Of a stretch of DNA of 64,000 bases, positions 47,780 through 60,250 are shown piece by piece. Made by a program: the position numbers and the translations under genes. Below the pieces are notes generated by a model. The model saw only the letters and a list, made by a program, of their open reading frames with translations, ran no database searches and was not told the origin of the DNA. The stretch is from positions 5,270,001 through 5,334,000 of the forward strand of contig OZ176055.1 of NCBI GenBank assembly GCA_964247055.1. Direction: 5' to 3'. The DNA comes from Paragordius varius (Eukaryota > Nematomorpha). Within the stretch, counting starts at the first letter, position 1. The number at the start of each line of letters is the position of its first letter.

Positions 47780-48031
47780 AAAATCAAAAATATATTGATG
47801 AAATTAAAAAAAAATTGGAAATGAAAGACACTTAAAAACTAGTAATATAATTTAGAAGAAATGGCAATATAACGTTCGCTTTTAAATGACAAAAATTAAT
47901 TTGCACTTACAGATCACAAATTAATTTGGTAATTTATTAATTGAATGCCACTTCAAAATAACTGTAATTGTAGTTTTGGCAAAGTAATATTTTTAAGCAT
48001 TAAATGACTTTCTATCTATTATATTAATTAA

Positions 48032-48034
<3 letters not shown>

Positions 48035-48070
<36 letters not shown>
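48035..48070. repeat. (TA)n microsatellite
   Basis: Uninterrupted alternating run of about 36 bp, the longest in the window, followed by a short GATA run. Confidence 0.95.
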
Positions 48071-48072
<2 letters not shown>

Positions 48073-49356
48073 TAGATAATTCCAATTTCATAATATTTAA
48101 AAAAAACTTTTGCTCTAAAGTGTCCTGTGAAATCATATATTATTTTGAAATATTCGTTAAATTTTGTTTTATTTATCAAATTTTATAAATAAATTATGGT
48201 CGGAATGTTTAACTGCTTTTGGCCTTTTTTCAAATCACCGTTATACAAACAAAATTACAAAATTTATGACAAACTTTTACAATAAAAAAATTCATTACTT
48301 TTAGTGTTTTAGTTTTATATAAATGACCTATCAAAGTGTAGCAATTTATTTCCACAACATAAATAAAACAAGATATTAAATATATAAAAACTTGTATTGA
48401 AGTAATTAAATAAAGAGGTTATGGTTAACTAGTTTTTACCTCATATTGTTTCAAAATAAAAATATGTTCAATTTTTGAATAAAATTAGATGTCCATCTAC
48501 CAGTGCTGACAATTCTTCTTATGCTTATAGTCATGTCAGGGGGTTATTAAGTCGATGTTGATTTAAAATATTTTTAGATATTTTCTTGTTGCGCTATTAC
48601 ATACAATTCTAATAAACATTTGGGAGCAACACGATATGATTTGGATTTCGTCTTCGTAAAAGCCCACATTTTTTCTGTTTTTAACTCCATACGTTTGATA
48701 GATTTTTAATATTTTTATATAATCGTAACGTTCTAAGATATATTTTTTTACAAAAAATGAGAAACTGTTATTTTATTTTAATAAAATAACGACATATATT
48801 TTATCTATTGGAATAACGTCTAACGATTATTAGACATTAATATACCATTTAATTATTACAACAAGTGTATTCCACCTGAGTGTAACTCAAATGTTTCAAA
48901 ATAGAATCCGTCTATTTTCGCCTTTAGATGTTCCAGGAAGAAAAATGTGAGTATAGTCGTCTGTTGTGTTAAAACATCTATTTGTAAGTGGCAACTCGTT
49001 TCCTTGATCAAAAATCAAAAATTGTGTCCCGCTCTGGTTTCGCTCATCCATATCTTCTGTGAACACTGTTCAATCCCGTCATAAAAAATATCTCTTGTTT
49101 GTTTCATACCAATCTATAAAGCTTTGCTTAAAACTTTGCAAATTATATGATGAAGGGGTTAAGAGCATAAGTAAATTGGATTGTTTGGATGTAAAAGCTG
49201 TAAGTACTTATTTATTCTTACTTTCTTTTTTAGACATGTTTCTGTTCTCAACCAATATTTTGAGTTTTTGAGATGTTTTACCCAAGAAATGTGGTTTCAA
49301 TCTTGCTATTTCTTTTTAATAAGACAGTGTCCACATAAATATATGTTGATAATATA

Positions 49357-49362
<6 letters not shown>

Positions 49363-49391
<29 letters not shown>
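49363..49391. repeat. (TA)n microsatellite
   Basis: Alternating TA run of about 29 bp, about 30 bp before a long inverted-repeat element. Confidence 0.95.
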
Positions 49392-49393
<2 letters not shown>

Positions 49394-49422
49394 TAATATG
49401 AAAACCTATCGGGACTAATAAA

Positions 49423-50804
49423 GTGCTTACGAGTGACAAAAGAAAGTGCTCCATATCAGAAAATGACAAAATTTGAGCACAAAAAATATAAATTTAAATG
49501 AGAAAAATTGATTTAATTATCAGATAATAAATGCCAACTGGAATACATTCTCTAGAAATAACGTATACATATACTGAGGAACTGAAATTGAAACCATATC
49601 ACTAACAAAACACAGCCTAATCAAAGTTAAAAATGCTTTAAAAAATCGTATTTAACAAAATAAATCTCTAATAATATGATAATATGCATGCATCTTGGAT
49701 AAATAATTTATATTGGTTATACTTTATAGAGTGTTAATTACTATATTACCATTAATATAAATATAGCACATAGCATGACTTTCTTCTCCCTTTAAAAAAC
49801 AATATTAACCAAATATTTTTTATTTAACATACATGTCGTATGTGTATAACATATCATTAAATCATCCTTAGAAGTCACCCATTTTCGACGCAACTAAGTC
49901 GCTGTTACTAACACATCATTGACTGATGTATGGAACGACGTGGGTCTGCTTAACTCTTTTCTTGATACACCTTGATTTGTTTAATAAAATTTGTGTAGTA
50001 AATAAATGCCTTATTCCAAAAAATATCACTAATACATCATAAACTAATAAATATAATTTTTATAAGATATTAGAATTTAGTGGGCTCAAAAAGTTTTAAA
50101 TTAAAAATAAAGGCGTAAGAAGATTGTGCTATGCAAATAAAATATGTTAAAGTTTGACATCAAAAAAAGTTTTTCCGAAAAAATAGACATTTTGCATAAA
50201 ATTTAATTTTTAGCAAAATTCTAAAGCGAATCGTATTTTGATGCATGGTAGAAACAGTGTAAAAACTATATATAATATTATAGAAACATTCTCCTAAACA
50301 ATTCGTTGATGCTAAACAGTTCTATCCCAGCGGTTTTCATACCTTTCCACTACGCTTCAACATAATTCTGCTATTAATTAAAAGTGTGAACAAAGTATGC
50401 ATTTTTTCAAAAATATGTTTTTTTTAACGCCACAACCTAACATATATTACACATTATCGCGAAACGGGATTTTGTGTTTATTGTAAGAAAACTAGCCTAT
50501 TTTTGAATGGCAAACAAATTTGGGACTTTCAGAACCTACCTTTATAAATACAAATTTTATAAAAATATTGTTTTGTTATATGTATTAAATGATATATTTA
50601 AATGATATTTTTAGTAATGAAGAATTTATTTTCACCAAAAAATTTTTATAAAAATGTGCGCAAATTTTGGCATTTTATGATATGAAGCAACACAAAAGTG
50701 TAAATTTCTTCACTCAATTTTGTGGACACTGTGTGCAGCTAATTTTGCGATTTTTTGATATAGAGCATTTACCACAAAAATCCAAATAACTTCACTCGTA
50801 AGCC
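49423..50804. mobile_element. Long inverted-repeat element, CTTACGAGTGA termini (best copy)
   Basis: The left end GCTTACGAGTGACAAAAG is mirrored at the right by TCACTCGTAAGC. Both arms continue with inverted blocks: GTGCTCCATATCAGAAAATG on the left, and on the right a complement reading TGCTCTATATCAAAAAATCG. The arms extend for hundreds of bases (TTATTCCAAAAAATATCACT against its inverse). No long frame is present. A SINE-like insert lies at 49877-49976. Related elements are at 43665-44605, 51062-52875, 58144-59160 and 60251-60675. The superfamily is not assigned. Confidence 0.7.
49877..49976 (+). mobile_element. SINE-like short retroposon, internally deleted copy
   Basis: It matches 52939-53070: CGACGCAACTAA, then ATTGACTGATGTATGG, then GTGGGTCTGCT, then TTTTCTTGATACACCTTGAT. 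It lacks about 30 internal bases present in that copy and is nested in a long inverted-repeat element. Confidence 0.6.
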
Positions 50805-51061
50805 CCACAACCAAAGCACCACGAGGTTATGATACATTTATCTATCATAATATATAAAATTAAAAGAATTTTATACCGCCGATATTCAGTAATGTGCTGT
50901 GGATAACCCAACAATTTAGTATCAAGTACGATCCGCATTGCAAAACAATCTTTGGCCTTCAAAAAATAACTCAGTTTAAATTTAGGGGCATCTAAATATC
51001 CCGATAAAATTTATAAATTCGAATGGTAACCTTAAGATTCTCATGGTGCATATCTTTTTGC

Positions 51062-52875
51062 CTTACGAGTGATTTAATATATACGAATCGCAAAACTAAC
51101 ACCCTTTATGCTAATTTTTTGGCCAAACTAAATGCTTCATTCAAAAAAAAATATTATGAAAATATCTGATTTCATTCAAAAGGCAAAGCTTTTTATATAT
51201 TTGATTTTAATGTGCGCTCCAAAAGGTCATGGAGCACGTTTAACACTTGGATACAACACATTCATTTTAGAGCTTCGATTCATTGGGGTAGTTAGATACC
51301 CCATGCCGGTTTAAAATTAAATACATTATAAAATATGGAAAAAATTAAAGTCATGACGAAATTGTGCACTTATATAACATTAATAAACCGAAATATATAA
51401 AAATTATTATTCAAAAATATTTGATATTATTTAATTTAATGACCCAAATGTATAAATTTAGTCAACGTAACATGAATGCATCGGCTAAATTGAAAAATCA
51501 AAATACACCATTTTTTATTATTATCACTGTTTGATGTAATATAAAAATTAGATTTAATTTTACCTTTAAAAATGAACAGGATATTTTGCAAAAATTTTGT
51601 AAAATAAAAATTGCATCGAAGTTTGACATGGAACTTTTTTTTCAAAACGAAATTTTATTTAGATGTTTTGGCTAATATAATTATTATCAGGATATAAGCA
51701 TAAATTTATATTGCGACCATTTCCTTCAGTAGTTTTTAAAAAATATTAATTTAAATTTAGTCTGGGGTATTTAGATATTCCAATTTGAATCGAAGTGTCA
51801 AATGGCTAGTTTTATTAAAATTAAAACATAACTGCAGAGATTATGCCATGAATACGATAGTTTTTTTACATCAAAAGCATACTTTGTTAAAAATTTTGGC
51901 AAAACTTTGATAAATATTATTTTTATAATATAGCTGAAAAAAATAAATTACTCTAAGAATAAAAAAGGACTTTTTTTAATATAATTCAATGATGTCAAAC
52001 CTTTACCTCAGAATTTTATAAAATTTGTTCGCCTCAAAATTTAAGTGAAATATTATGTTTCACAAAAATATACACAAATTGGATCGAACAAAGGTTTAAA
52101 TCATATATCTAAGGTGTTAACACTTCATTACCCTTACACTTTTTGTCCTAGTTTACACATTGAGGTAGTTTTATATCCCACTTCTCAATTTCGTAAATAA
52201 ACTACAGTTTTAATTTAAAAGTTGTTCTCATATATGAGATAAAGCTTGTTATGGAGTCTAAAATTGGGACACCTCCAAAAATTTCGAACAATTAATATTA
52301 AAATCAAAATAATTTTGCTGGTAAAAGCATTAAAGCTTTTTAAAGTTATTTATTTATAATTAACCATTAAATTTTGTTTAAACAAATTTATAAAAAATGG
52401 GGTCAAAAGGTTGAGATGAGGATTGTATTACAATTTTTTTTAAAAAAATATTTTGTTTACCTCAAAATGTCATGATATGTTAAAATGATTTGCATCATCG
52501 AAATTAGAAAATATTTAAATGTTATGTGTTATCATACTCTTCCATTCTGCCTCAAAATAATATAAAATACACTACGACAAGCTAAAATTATACTTTGCGT
52601 GCATTTTTAAAAAATATTTTTTGTGATGTTATAATCTATAAATTAATTATTTAGCCCATTTTAAAGAGGCCGAAAATCCGAGATTTTTGTAGATTACATC
52701 AAAATATTTAGGTTTAAAAAATATATTTTTGCTTTTTAAATATCATTTTAGGGATATTTGGAATGAAGCATTTAGCTTTCGCCAAAACATTTTAATTTGC
52801 CTTATACTAAAATTTTACCATTTGTCTCGAACAATTACCATGAAAGTGTAAATAATTCTTTTAAATGACACAAGG
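51062..52875. mobile_element. Long inverted-repeat element, CTTACGAGTGA family, with nested repeat
   Basis: The left end is CTTACGAGTGATTTAATA, followed by AATGCTTCATTCAAAAAAAA. The right arm contains the inverse TTTGGAATGAAGCATTTAGC. The interior includes an arm of another repeat family (52105-52440). The right terminus is eroded. Confidence 0.55.
52105..52440 (+). repeat. Arm of dispersed inverted-repeat element
   Basis: It shares AACACTTCATTACCCTTACA, TTTTTGTCCTAGTTTACACA, TCTCAATTTCGTAAATAAAC and GAGTCTAAAATTGGGA with 1573-1870, in the same orientation. Confidence 0.55.
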
Positions 52876-52938
52876 GCCCAAAATTAGCATCATGAATATC
52901 CTAATGCATTTATCTATTATAGAAGTTATACAAGCATA

Positions 52939-53070
52939 TACCCGACGCCCGACGCAACTAAATGGCTGTCACTGAGCCACCATTGATTGGTGTATGGAAG
53001 GGCAGAAAGGGACGTCTTTTGTAGACAGTTGCGATGTGGGTCTGCTACACCCTTTTCTTGATACACCTTG
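52939..53070 (+). mobile_element. SINE-like short retroposon with 11-bp target duplication
   Basis: A 132-bp non-coding unit is bounded by the exact direct repeat ATACAAGCATA (52928-52938 and 53071-53081). It is far richer in G and C than its surroundings. The 3' end carries TTGATACACC-type short repeats. An 11-bp duplication without inverted termini fits LINE-assisted retroposition. No clear pol III A/B box pair was found, so a tRNA origin is not shown. It ends 36 bp before the duplication-to-ATG interval of the SLC35F gene closes, so it may supply part of that gene's 5'UTR or promoter. Confidence 0.7.
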
Positions 53071-53117
53071 ATACAAGCATAACATATGAAATATGATATT
53101 GTGAAGAAAACGGGTGG

Positions 53118-56100
53118 ATGTCTCCTTTACTGAAAGGAATTTTAATTATTTTATTAATCAATATATTATGGGTTTTAGCATCAGAATTAACAGAATATTT
53201 ATTTATGTATTCACATTTTCAGAAGCCATTTCTTATCACTTATGTGAATTCCATAGTTTTATCCCTATCATTCCTAAATTTTTACGTTTATAAAATATTT
53301 ATTGGTATTTTTACCTACTTTAAACGCCGCCTTAATTCATATGAAAGACTTATTGAAAATCATAATACTCAGAATGAATACTCAACTTTCTATATATTTG
53401 GGGATGGAGTAATTAAATTAGCACCAATATTCGGTATACTATATTTTGTACAAAATTATTCATATGCATTAGCATTGTATTATTCAACGCCTTCATTAGT
53501 TAATGTTATATCTTCCACTTCATGTATTTTTGTTATATTTGTTAACCTCGGGGCACAATTTTTTTGGCCTCAACATGAGTATCTTGTTAGAGAAAAAAAG
53601 ATTTGTTTAAAACTCTTTTTTGCCTGTTTAAACATTGTTGGTGTTGTACTTATAACTAAATCTACCACGGAATCAACCAAACCCAACTATAATAATAACA
53701 CTTTTGTCCAATCTCAAAATATAACTCCAATCTATGATCTTATAACGCGATCAAATATTGTTCCGGGTTGGCCACCACAATGTATATTTGATTTGGGGAA
53801 ACCTGTGTTAACACCGGAAACCTCGCGATTTTACTCACTCTTAGGGACCGCTTTAGCCCTAATTGGTGCATTTTCTTACTCTTTTTATTCTACGCTAATT
53901 CAATTCCACAAGGGCCATACTCGAAATGCTGCATATTTGCTCACACTTGCCGGCCTTTGGGCCTGTGTGTTGACATGGCCCTTTTTTATCGCCCTTCATA
54001 GTTGGTGCATTGAACGATTTTCCTTAACTGAAATACGGGTAAACGAATGGCTGTTAGCTATTGGATTAGCCTTTTTAGGTATCAAAATTGTTCTTAATTA
54101 AATAATTATATTAAAATGAATGGTAATAAAATAAAAATATTTTGTTTAAAAATATAATATAAGAAAAGACAATGTTGAAACCAAAACCCCAAAATTTGAT
54201 ATGGGTTCAAATTTTTAAAGTATCAGTTTTAAAACCGATTATACGAAGTATTAGAATCGTTTTTAATCATAAAACTTACTCTGTTGGTAATCCCCTTTTT
54301 ATCAGTTCATTCTTCCCTTGTTATAAAAAGGAACTGACATATAAACCAGGGGTGGCCTAACGGTCGACCGCGGTCGATTTTGTGACCCGGGATTTAAAAT
54401 GTGACCGCCTGAAAATTTTTCGAAAAATAAAATAATTTTACATAGATTTTTTCCACAAAATAATTCTTAATTTATTTTAATTTTGTGTTTAAAAAAAATT
54501 GTTGACAATAATTTATATTTAGTTAATTTAAATTATTTTTATCATATCTGTTTTAGTTAAATTTTAAATCATTGCGATTTCCTTAGAAAATAGTTTAAGT
54601 TTAGCAAAAAAACGGAAGCAGGTATCCATTAAACTTATATTTTAAAATAATTAAAAATATAAGTCAGTAAATTTCTTAAATATATGGTTATAGAAATGAA
54701 TAGGAAGATTATTTTTTATACTGAACAATAATAAATGTTCTTGTTTGATATGCAATTTTACCGTCGATTTACATAAAAAAGCAGATATCCAATGAATTTA
54801 CTATGCTTCACACGAATTATCAAAATACAATTCAGATATTCTCAAATCAAAAATTAAACTATTGAAAGAGCAATTAAATGCCCAGAAACAGTGGATTGTG
54901 AAATACAGCAAAAATCAAAAAAAAACATAATTGCAATATACAAAATGTCAGAAATCCAATAAAAAACAACAAATCTATCTAAGACGGAAATCAGAAAAAA
55001 GTAGACCAAAAGAATATTATGAAATCAATTTAAAAGTTTATTCCTATCTAGAAACACATTTAGCGGAAAGGTATGATCTTAATCAGAATCTTACCGTAAT
55101 TTTACATGATATTGGATCTTGTAAATTTTTTCTTTTCTAATTGACGAATCCAGCGATTGCGTTGAAATTCCGCAATTATGCGTTTTTATTCGCATGGTCT
55201 TCCATGACATGTCCACCACAGAAGAGTTATACCTCTGCCAGAACACACCAGAGTTTAGGATATATTATATTCATTTAATAATTATAGAACAGTTATAAAT
55301 GTATTGATTTGAAAGCTTGTATCCATAACAATCGGCGAAACTCCAGCGATGATTGCAGTAAATAATGGGTTTCATGGCTTGCAAATCTCGAGATTTTCCA
55401 GATTTATGAAAATTTACGAGATTAGGCGGTTGGACTAAGAAATAATAAATATTTGTTTAATTTTTCTGAGATATCGCATCAAAAGGCAAGTCCAAGAAGC
55501 GATTCTATATAATTTAATTGTGGATATGAATAATTTTTTTCTATAAATAGATATATTAGTAGAAATTGACCTAAAATTCCTTTTAATTATACCTAAAACT
55601 GCGCGCGACACTCTTTGCGATTTGATGAAAAATGTCCATTCTTAAAATCTGGTATGCATTATTCCATAAAATCAGGTGAATCACAAAGATCTTTGCCAAG
55701 AGCCACAAATCCATTTTTTTAGATCATCTAAAATCCGTCGCAAAATGTGTACTAAATTATCCATTGTAAATTTGATAAATTGAATAATGTTAATGTTTTA
55801 GTATTTGTATTGATTATAAAGGTCCTCAGAATCATTTATTTATTTGATAAAATTAATATGTTTTATAAAAATAACTACTCATAAATTATTTTTGGTGATA
55901 TTTATTTCAAAATGGGTAGTGCTAACCCAATCCGTAAATAGATATTTATATATATATATATATATATTTGCATCCTGTATTGAACTGATATATGAATCTT
56001 TTGATACTTTATTTATACGTGCCGGGTGAAATTTTCTCTCAAAATTTAGTTATTAATATAAGGATATCGGCTCATGTTTTTTGAAACGATTAATTGATAT

Positions 56101-57359
56101 AGGTCACACAAAAATATTAAACGCAAAACATTATTCGTTAATATAAAAAAATACGATTATGCAGTAAATTTAATATAGAAATTTTCATTGCATCATAGCG
56201 GAAGTAGCTTATATTATAGATAACGCATGATATATAAAATATAAATGGTTTTTCCATGCAATTTCGAAAAAATTTTTTACTTTAGTTTTATAATTTAGTA
56301 AGTTTTTATACCAGAGAATCAAATATACTGGCGAGAAAATCGTTAATCACAATTTTATCGAATTGCATTAAAAACTAATTATATTTTATATATTAAGGGT
56401 TATATACTTTACCGCTAAATCAAATTTAAAAATTCCTTTTTATGAAGCTCAAATTATTTTTCAACGGGATTAAACATTAATTATATTATATTTAAAATAC
56501 AAATAAATTTTTTACCGCATTGCAATTTTTTGTTTAAATGGCACGAGTGGTCATTGAAAGGCTCCTCTGTAACAATTTGAAACCTTAGGTTTATTATTTT
56601 TGTGACCAACATTGACAAATATCATTTGCGCAATCAAAAATAGTTGATAAGAGGACCATAGACAAAAAAGGCTGGAAACAATTAATAATTTTTAACCGTT
56701 TAATATTTCTGAGTCGATGGTATTATAATATATTTAAAAAAGTCGAAAAAAAAGAATTGCAAATAATATTATTGGGGATATATCGTAAGGATTTAACGAA
56801 AAACGAATTAATATTTTTCCTTCAAAGTTCTATAAAAATCAAGGGCCATGTGAATGAGCCTTGGACAGGTATTTCAGTGAATAGAACCGGCTAAGCGTCC
56901 AAAATAGCCAAAATAAATGTTTGTAATAATTTATATATCTCAAAATTTAATATAGGGAAATTTTTAGCCATTATTTTTGTGGCTCAAACTCAAAATTTTA
57001 TAACCTTTAATGTAAGAGAAAAATTCATTCCATAAATTTAATTTTGAACCGGCTTATATAACTGGTTGATTCAAATGGTGGAGAATTAATTTTTTTACAA
57101 AAAGCTTGAAATATCCGTCGCTTTAAAGTATTTATCTACTAATTTAGGCACTGCCATTCCCAATACTCTATACGCTCAAGCTACAATACTTACATCTCCT
57201 TTGATCGTTTCATTAGGCGTGAGCTTAAGTATACCCATGACCCTGGCTTACGATTTAATCATTAATCATTTCCGCTTTTCTTGGCTCTTTTACATTGGTG
57301 GCGCAAACATAATCATATCATTTTTAGCTATTACATATCTGTCCTCAATCCCACAATAA
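53118..57359 (+). CDS. SLC35F5-like nucleotide-sugar/drug-metabolite family transporter
   Basis: Exons 53118-54078 and 57148-57359 join through a split Gly codon, giving 390 residues. Multiple hydrophobic segments span the protein. The order of blocks matches the SLC35F5 group of the drug/metabolite transporter superfamily: an N-terminal membrane segment with VLASELTEYLF, ALYYSTPSLVNVISSTS in the middle, the LVREKKICLK to GVVLITKS region, GAFSYSFYSTLIQF, and a C-terminal exon with SLIVSLG-like and FSWLFYIGG segments (human SLTIPLS and FSWLFFAGA). A hydrophilic loop of about 45 residues (about 185-230) is longer than usual. Substrates of SLC35F proteins are mostly unknown. The ATG is the first in frame, close after a retroposon. 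The 3.1-kb intron holds an hAT relic. Confidence 0.85.
54347..55140 (+). mobile_element. hAT transposon relic with zinc-finger transposase fragment, in SLC35F intron
   Basis: The left end CAGGGGTGGCCTAACGG is a typical hAT terminus. About 400 bp inside, one frame reads CLICNFTVDLHKK, then after a break HELSKYNSDILKSKI and KLLKEQLNAQKQ. This is the order of BED-like zinc finger plus Lk..L..Q helix found at the N terminus of hAT transposases of the ZBED/SPIN-related type. The frame is broken by stops and the right terminus was not found, so the element is dead. It has the same orientation as the host gene. Confidence 0.55.
56842..57075. mobile_element. Small inverted-repeat element, GTGAATGAGC family, in SLC35F intron
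   Basis: The left end GGGCCATGTGAATGAGCC and right block TTTTGAACCGGCTT match the reverse of 37215-37430. The interior has inverted GGCTCAAA/TTTGAGCC-like words. Confidence 0.5.
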
Positions 57360-58143
57360 AGGTTGCATAATAATGTTACTTATCAATTTGTATGATGCTT
57401 TATGAAATCATATTTTGCCTGTTTATATTTATTTTTCCTAATAATGTATTTATACCAAACCTTGCCCGAGTGATTTGTAATTAGTTTTTAAGTTATTTAT
57501 AATTTTAAATTATTTTATATATAGAAATTTATATGCACCAAAAAATAAATTATAACAATGTTTTTATACGATTGCGTAAAGAGACAGAGAGATAGGGGGT
57601 AGCATTCTTTAAATCCTTATCTTTTTTAAGAAATCAATATTTTCTGGATGGTAATTACAACTTTTTTAATTTATTATCAACAGCTTAACAAACTAGATCC
57701 GAATATTAGACGATGCGACCAAATTGTAAAGCCTCGATATAATAAATTTCGAAATGAATCATTGAGTTAACATTGGAAAATAATTGTTTTAGCTTTTTAT
57801 CGGCCAAAATCAAAACATTGCATTTATTTTGCATATGTGGTTGAATAATACTCAGAATAAGAAAACGAGTCAGCTAAATTTTTATTTGTTAACATGTTTC
57901 ACAAAAAAATCCTAGAAAATATTATTTTTTATATTTTTCATTATTTAAAACATCGTCAAAAACTCACAAAAAAAGCCAAGTTCCATTTTGGAAACTCAAA
58001 CGAATTCAGATATTTATATAGTGGGATTTTAACAGAGGGTGGGGGACCTACCTGGATACAGTGTCTATAAAAAAAAATTTCATATTATATATAGATATAT
58101 TCTGATAGAAAATGTAGGATTATGTTAGTGTTTAGATTTTGGA
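57360..58143. other. Intergenic, AT-rich, no supported feature
   Basis: 3' flank of the SLC35F gene. No exon, RNA gene or recognisable repeat was found. Confidence 0.5.
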
Positions 58144-59160
58144 CCTTACGAGTGATAAGTTATTAACACTGTAGGTAACTGCTCCATATCAAAAAATGAA
58201 AAAATTTACGCATATTTTGTTAAATAAATTTTTTTGATTAAAGTTAAAGGCTTCATTCCAAAAAATATCATTTGAATATATTTTAATTAACAATAAAAAT
58301 TTATATGTTAAATTTTAACATCAAAATAAGTTTTATTGAAAAAATGGGTATTTTGATCAAATAGCAAAATTTTGGTAAAGCGAGTTTTATAGTATCTAAA
58401 GCATGGTGGTAACGGTATAAAATCCAAGATATTGTTTAAACACTTTTTCTTAGTAATTCGATGTTCATTTCTTTCACCTCATAATTTTGAATTAAGGCAG
58501 CGGTGGCCAACACGCGCTCTAAAATAATTCTGCAGCCCGAGAAAAATTTTAAATACAAACGAAATTCAAGTAAAATCATTTTTTAAAACAATCTGAATAA
58601 ATCTTTTTAAACTTGGCAATGAACTAGCAAAAAATATTAAAATAAATAGTAGTTTTTACAAAATGTTTGAATAAAAAGTTTTGATGCAGCCCGTATTTTT
58701 TATCATACGGCTCGGGAAGGCATTTTGTTGGAAACCCCTGATTTTATGGTTCGTTTGCTTTAGATTCTGGGTGAAATTTAATAAAACAATTCATATAAGA
58801 CGAACGATTTTTTTCATCAAAATTCTCAGATAATAGAAATGTTCTGTATCATCCAATTATATTAAAAAAGTGTTTTTTAAATATCATAAAGCGTTTTACC
58901 ATTTGCATTGTCCTAAAAAAGTATGAGTACGCTTCAATAAAATTTTTCTCAAAATTGAATTTTTGAACAAAGTCTGAATTTTTTCATTAATCGTTTTTAA
59001 TGTCATGTTATCATATGCTAAAAAATTTGGCCGCGAAATCTAGGCATTTCTGCGTTCATTATAAGAAGGGCGAAATAAATTAAAATAAAACCGGTTCTAA
59101 AATTGTATAAAAATATTGTTTTGCTTTTTAAATATAATCTATCACAATTATACTCATACT
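58144..59160. mobile_element. Long inverted-repeat element (CTTACGAGTGA family), interrupted
   Basis: The left end CTTACGAGTGATAAG is followed by CTGCTCCATATCAAAAAATG and CTTCATTCCAAAAAATATCA, as in the 49423 copy. Right-arm blocks (AAATATCATAAAGCG) extend to about 59160, where the mariner relic begins. A small hAT element is nested at 58498-58740. Confidence 0.55.
58498..58740. mobile_element. 243-bp hAT MITE
   Basis: The left end is CAGCGGTGGCCAACACGC; the right end read inward is CAGGGGTTTCCAACAAAATG. The CAGNGGT..CCAAC type terminus is common to many animal hAT elements. The flanks AATTAAGG and ATTTTATG agree at five of eight positions, consistent with a decayed 8-bp duplication. It is nested in a long inverted-repeat element. 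Confidence 0.65.
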
Positions 59161-59164
59161 TTTT

Positions 59165-60010
59165 TCATCTCTCTCTCAGGTAATAAATGAATGCCGTTCC
59201 AGAAAAATTGATTATCTTATGCAGAAAGCCATTCGTCAAGTCATTTTCCAAGGTATTATTATTGAAGTGCTGCTCTACGAAGGTGTTCCCCATCGATGCA
59301 AAGTTGTATCAGTCAGATGGCACCAGGTCAGGAGAGTACCGCGCATGCGGAAAATTTTCCTATCGAGGCGAATTTAAGGTGACTTTACTCGTTTTTCTGT
59401 GTGGGTCGAAGCATTTTCGTATAGCAAAATTCTTCTGCCATGTTTTTTGGCTCATTCCGGACGTTTTTCGATTAATGCGTGGTTTACATTAGGTGTTTGT
59501 TAACGATAGCAGTGTGTATAAACGGTTTCACTGGGCTTTTGAATATACAATACCATTCTGATCTGGCCAATCACAAAACATGGGCTGCCTAATGTGGCCT
59601 ACGTCTGATTTTTACAACTGAAGGAGGTATCCTATATTTTTCCGTTTTTATATTCAAATAAAGCCACTTCTCATCACCCGACACAATTCGATGCAAAAAT
59701 GATTTCCTTTCGTGACGTTAAAACGAAATTTGATTGTTATATACCGAGTTTGTTCGTCTTTGTCATTGCTTGTAGACGTCTACTGATTGTAGCTGCGATA
59801 TGCAATGATTCTGCCAATTACCGCTGATGAGTTATCATCTGATGAACCTCGCGCATTATCATTTCTTACTGTGAAATCTAACAAAGTGCCTTCTCTCTTT
59901 AACATAGAAATCAGAACTTCTAAATTAAAACTCTGTTTCACATTTTAACCTAGCTTTTTACTAGCAAACAATAAGTTTTAACAACTTTTTTCTTCTAATA
60001 GAAAGAAAAA
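59165..60010 (-). pseudogene. Mariner transposase relic
   Basis: Reading the minus strand in shifting frames gives mariner landmarks in order: a C-CATCG..VGDEKWLY block (first catalytic Asp, about 59660-59690), YENASTHTEKRVKSHL (second catalytic region, where Asp of the usual DNA motif is Glu), and a PDLVPSDYNF block, then EQHFNNNTLENDL near the C terminus. Mariner transposases use a D,D34D triad. The frame is broken by several stops and shifts, and the second acidic position is changed, so it is inactive. Terminal repeats were not resolved. It interrupts the long inverted-repeat element on its left. Confidence 0.75.
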
Positions 60011-60250
60011 CAATGCAAGCCGTAAATGTTTTTCAGGCTAAAACATGATTATTAAATGATACTAATTGTATTCTAGATTTTGGCCAATCACCTGGGGTTT
60101 CCTTGCCGTTTAATGACGGATGAAAAAAAAAGCGTCCGTGTTAAACGACTGCATAAACGCTTACTCTTAGCTTAAACGGCAATGACTTAGTACTACACAT
60201 TACAAAAACAAAATCGGTAAAAATATGTCCTGATGAAATACTTCCAGAGA

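Larger units (their letters stand above)
47780..49422. other. Intergenic, AT-rich with (TA)n runs
   Basis: It holds two TA microsatellites (48035-48070 and 49363-49391). A short frame at 49059-49271 has no recognisable motif. No gene is supported. Confidence 0.5.

Noticed and set aside
59187-59492. 101-codon plus-strand frame
   Set aside because: It is antisense to the mariner transposase relic, which explains its length.
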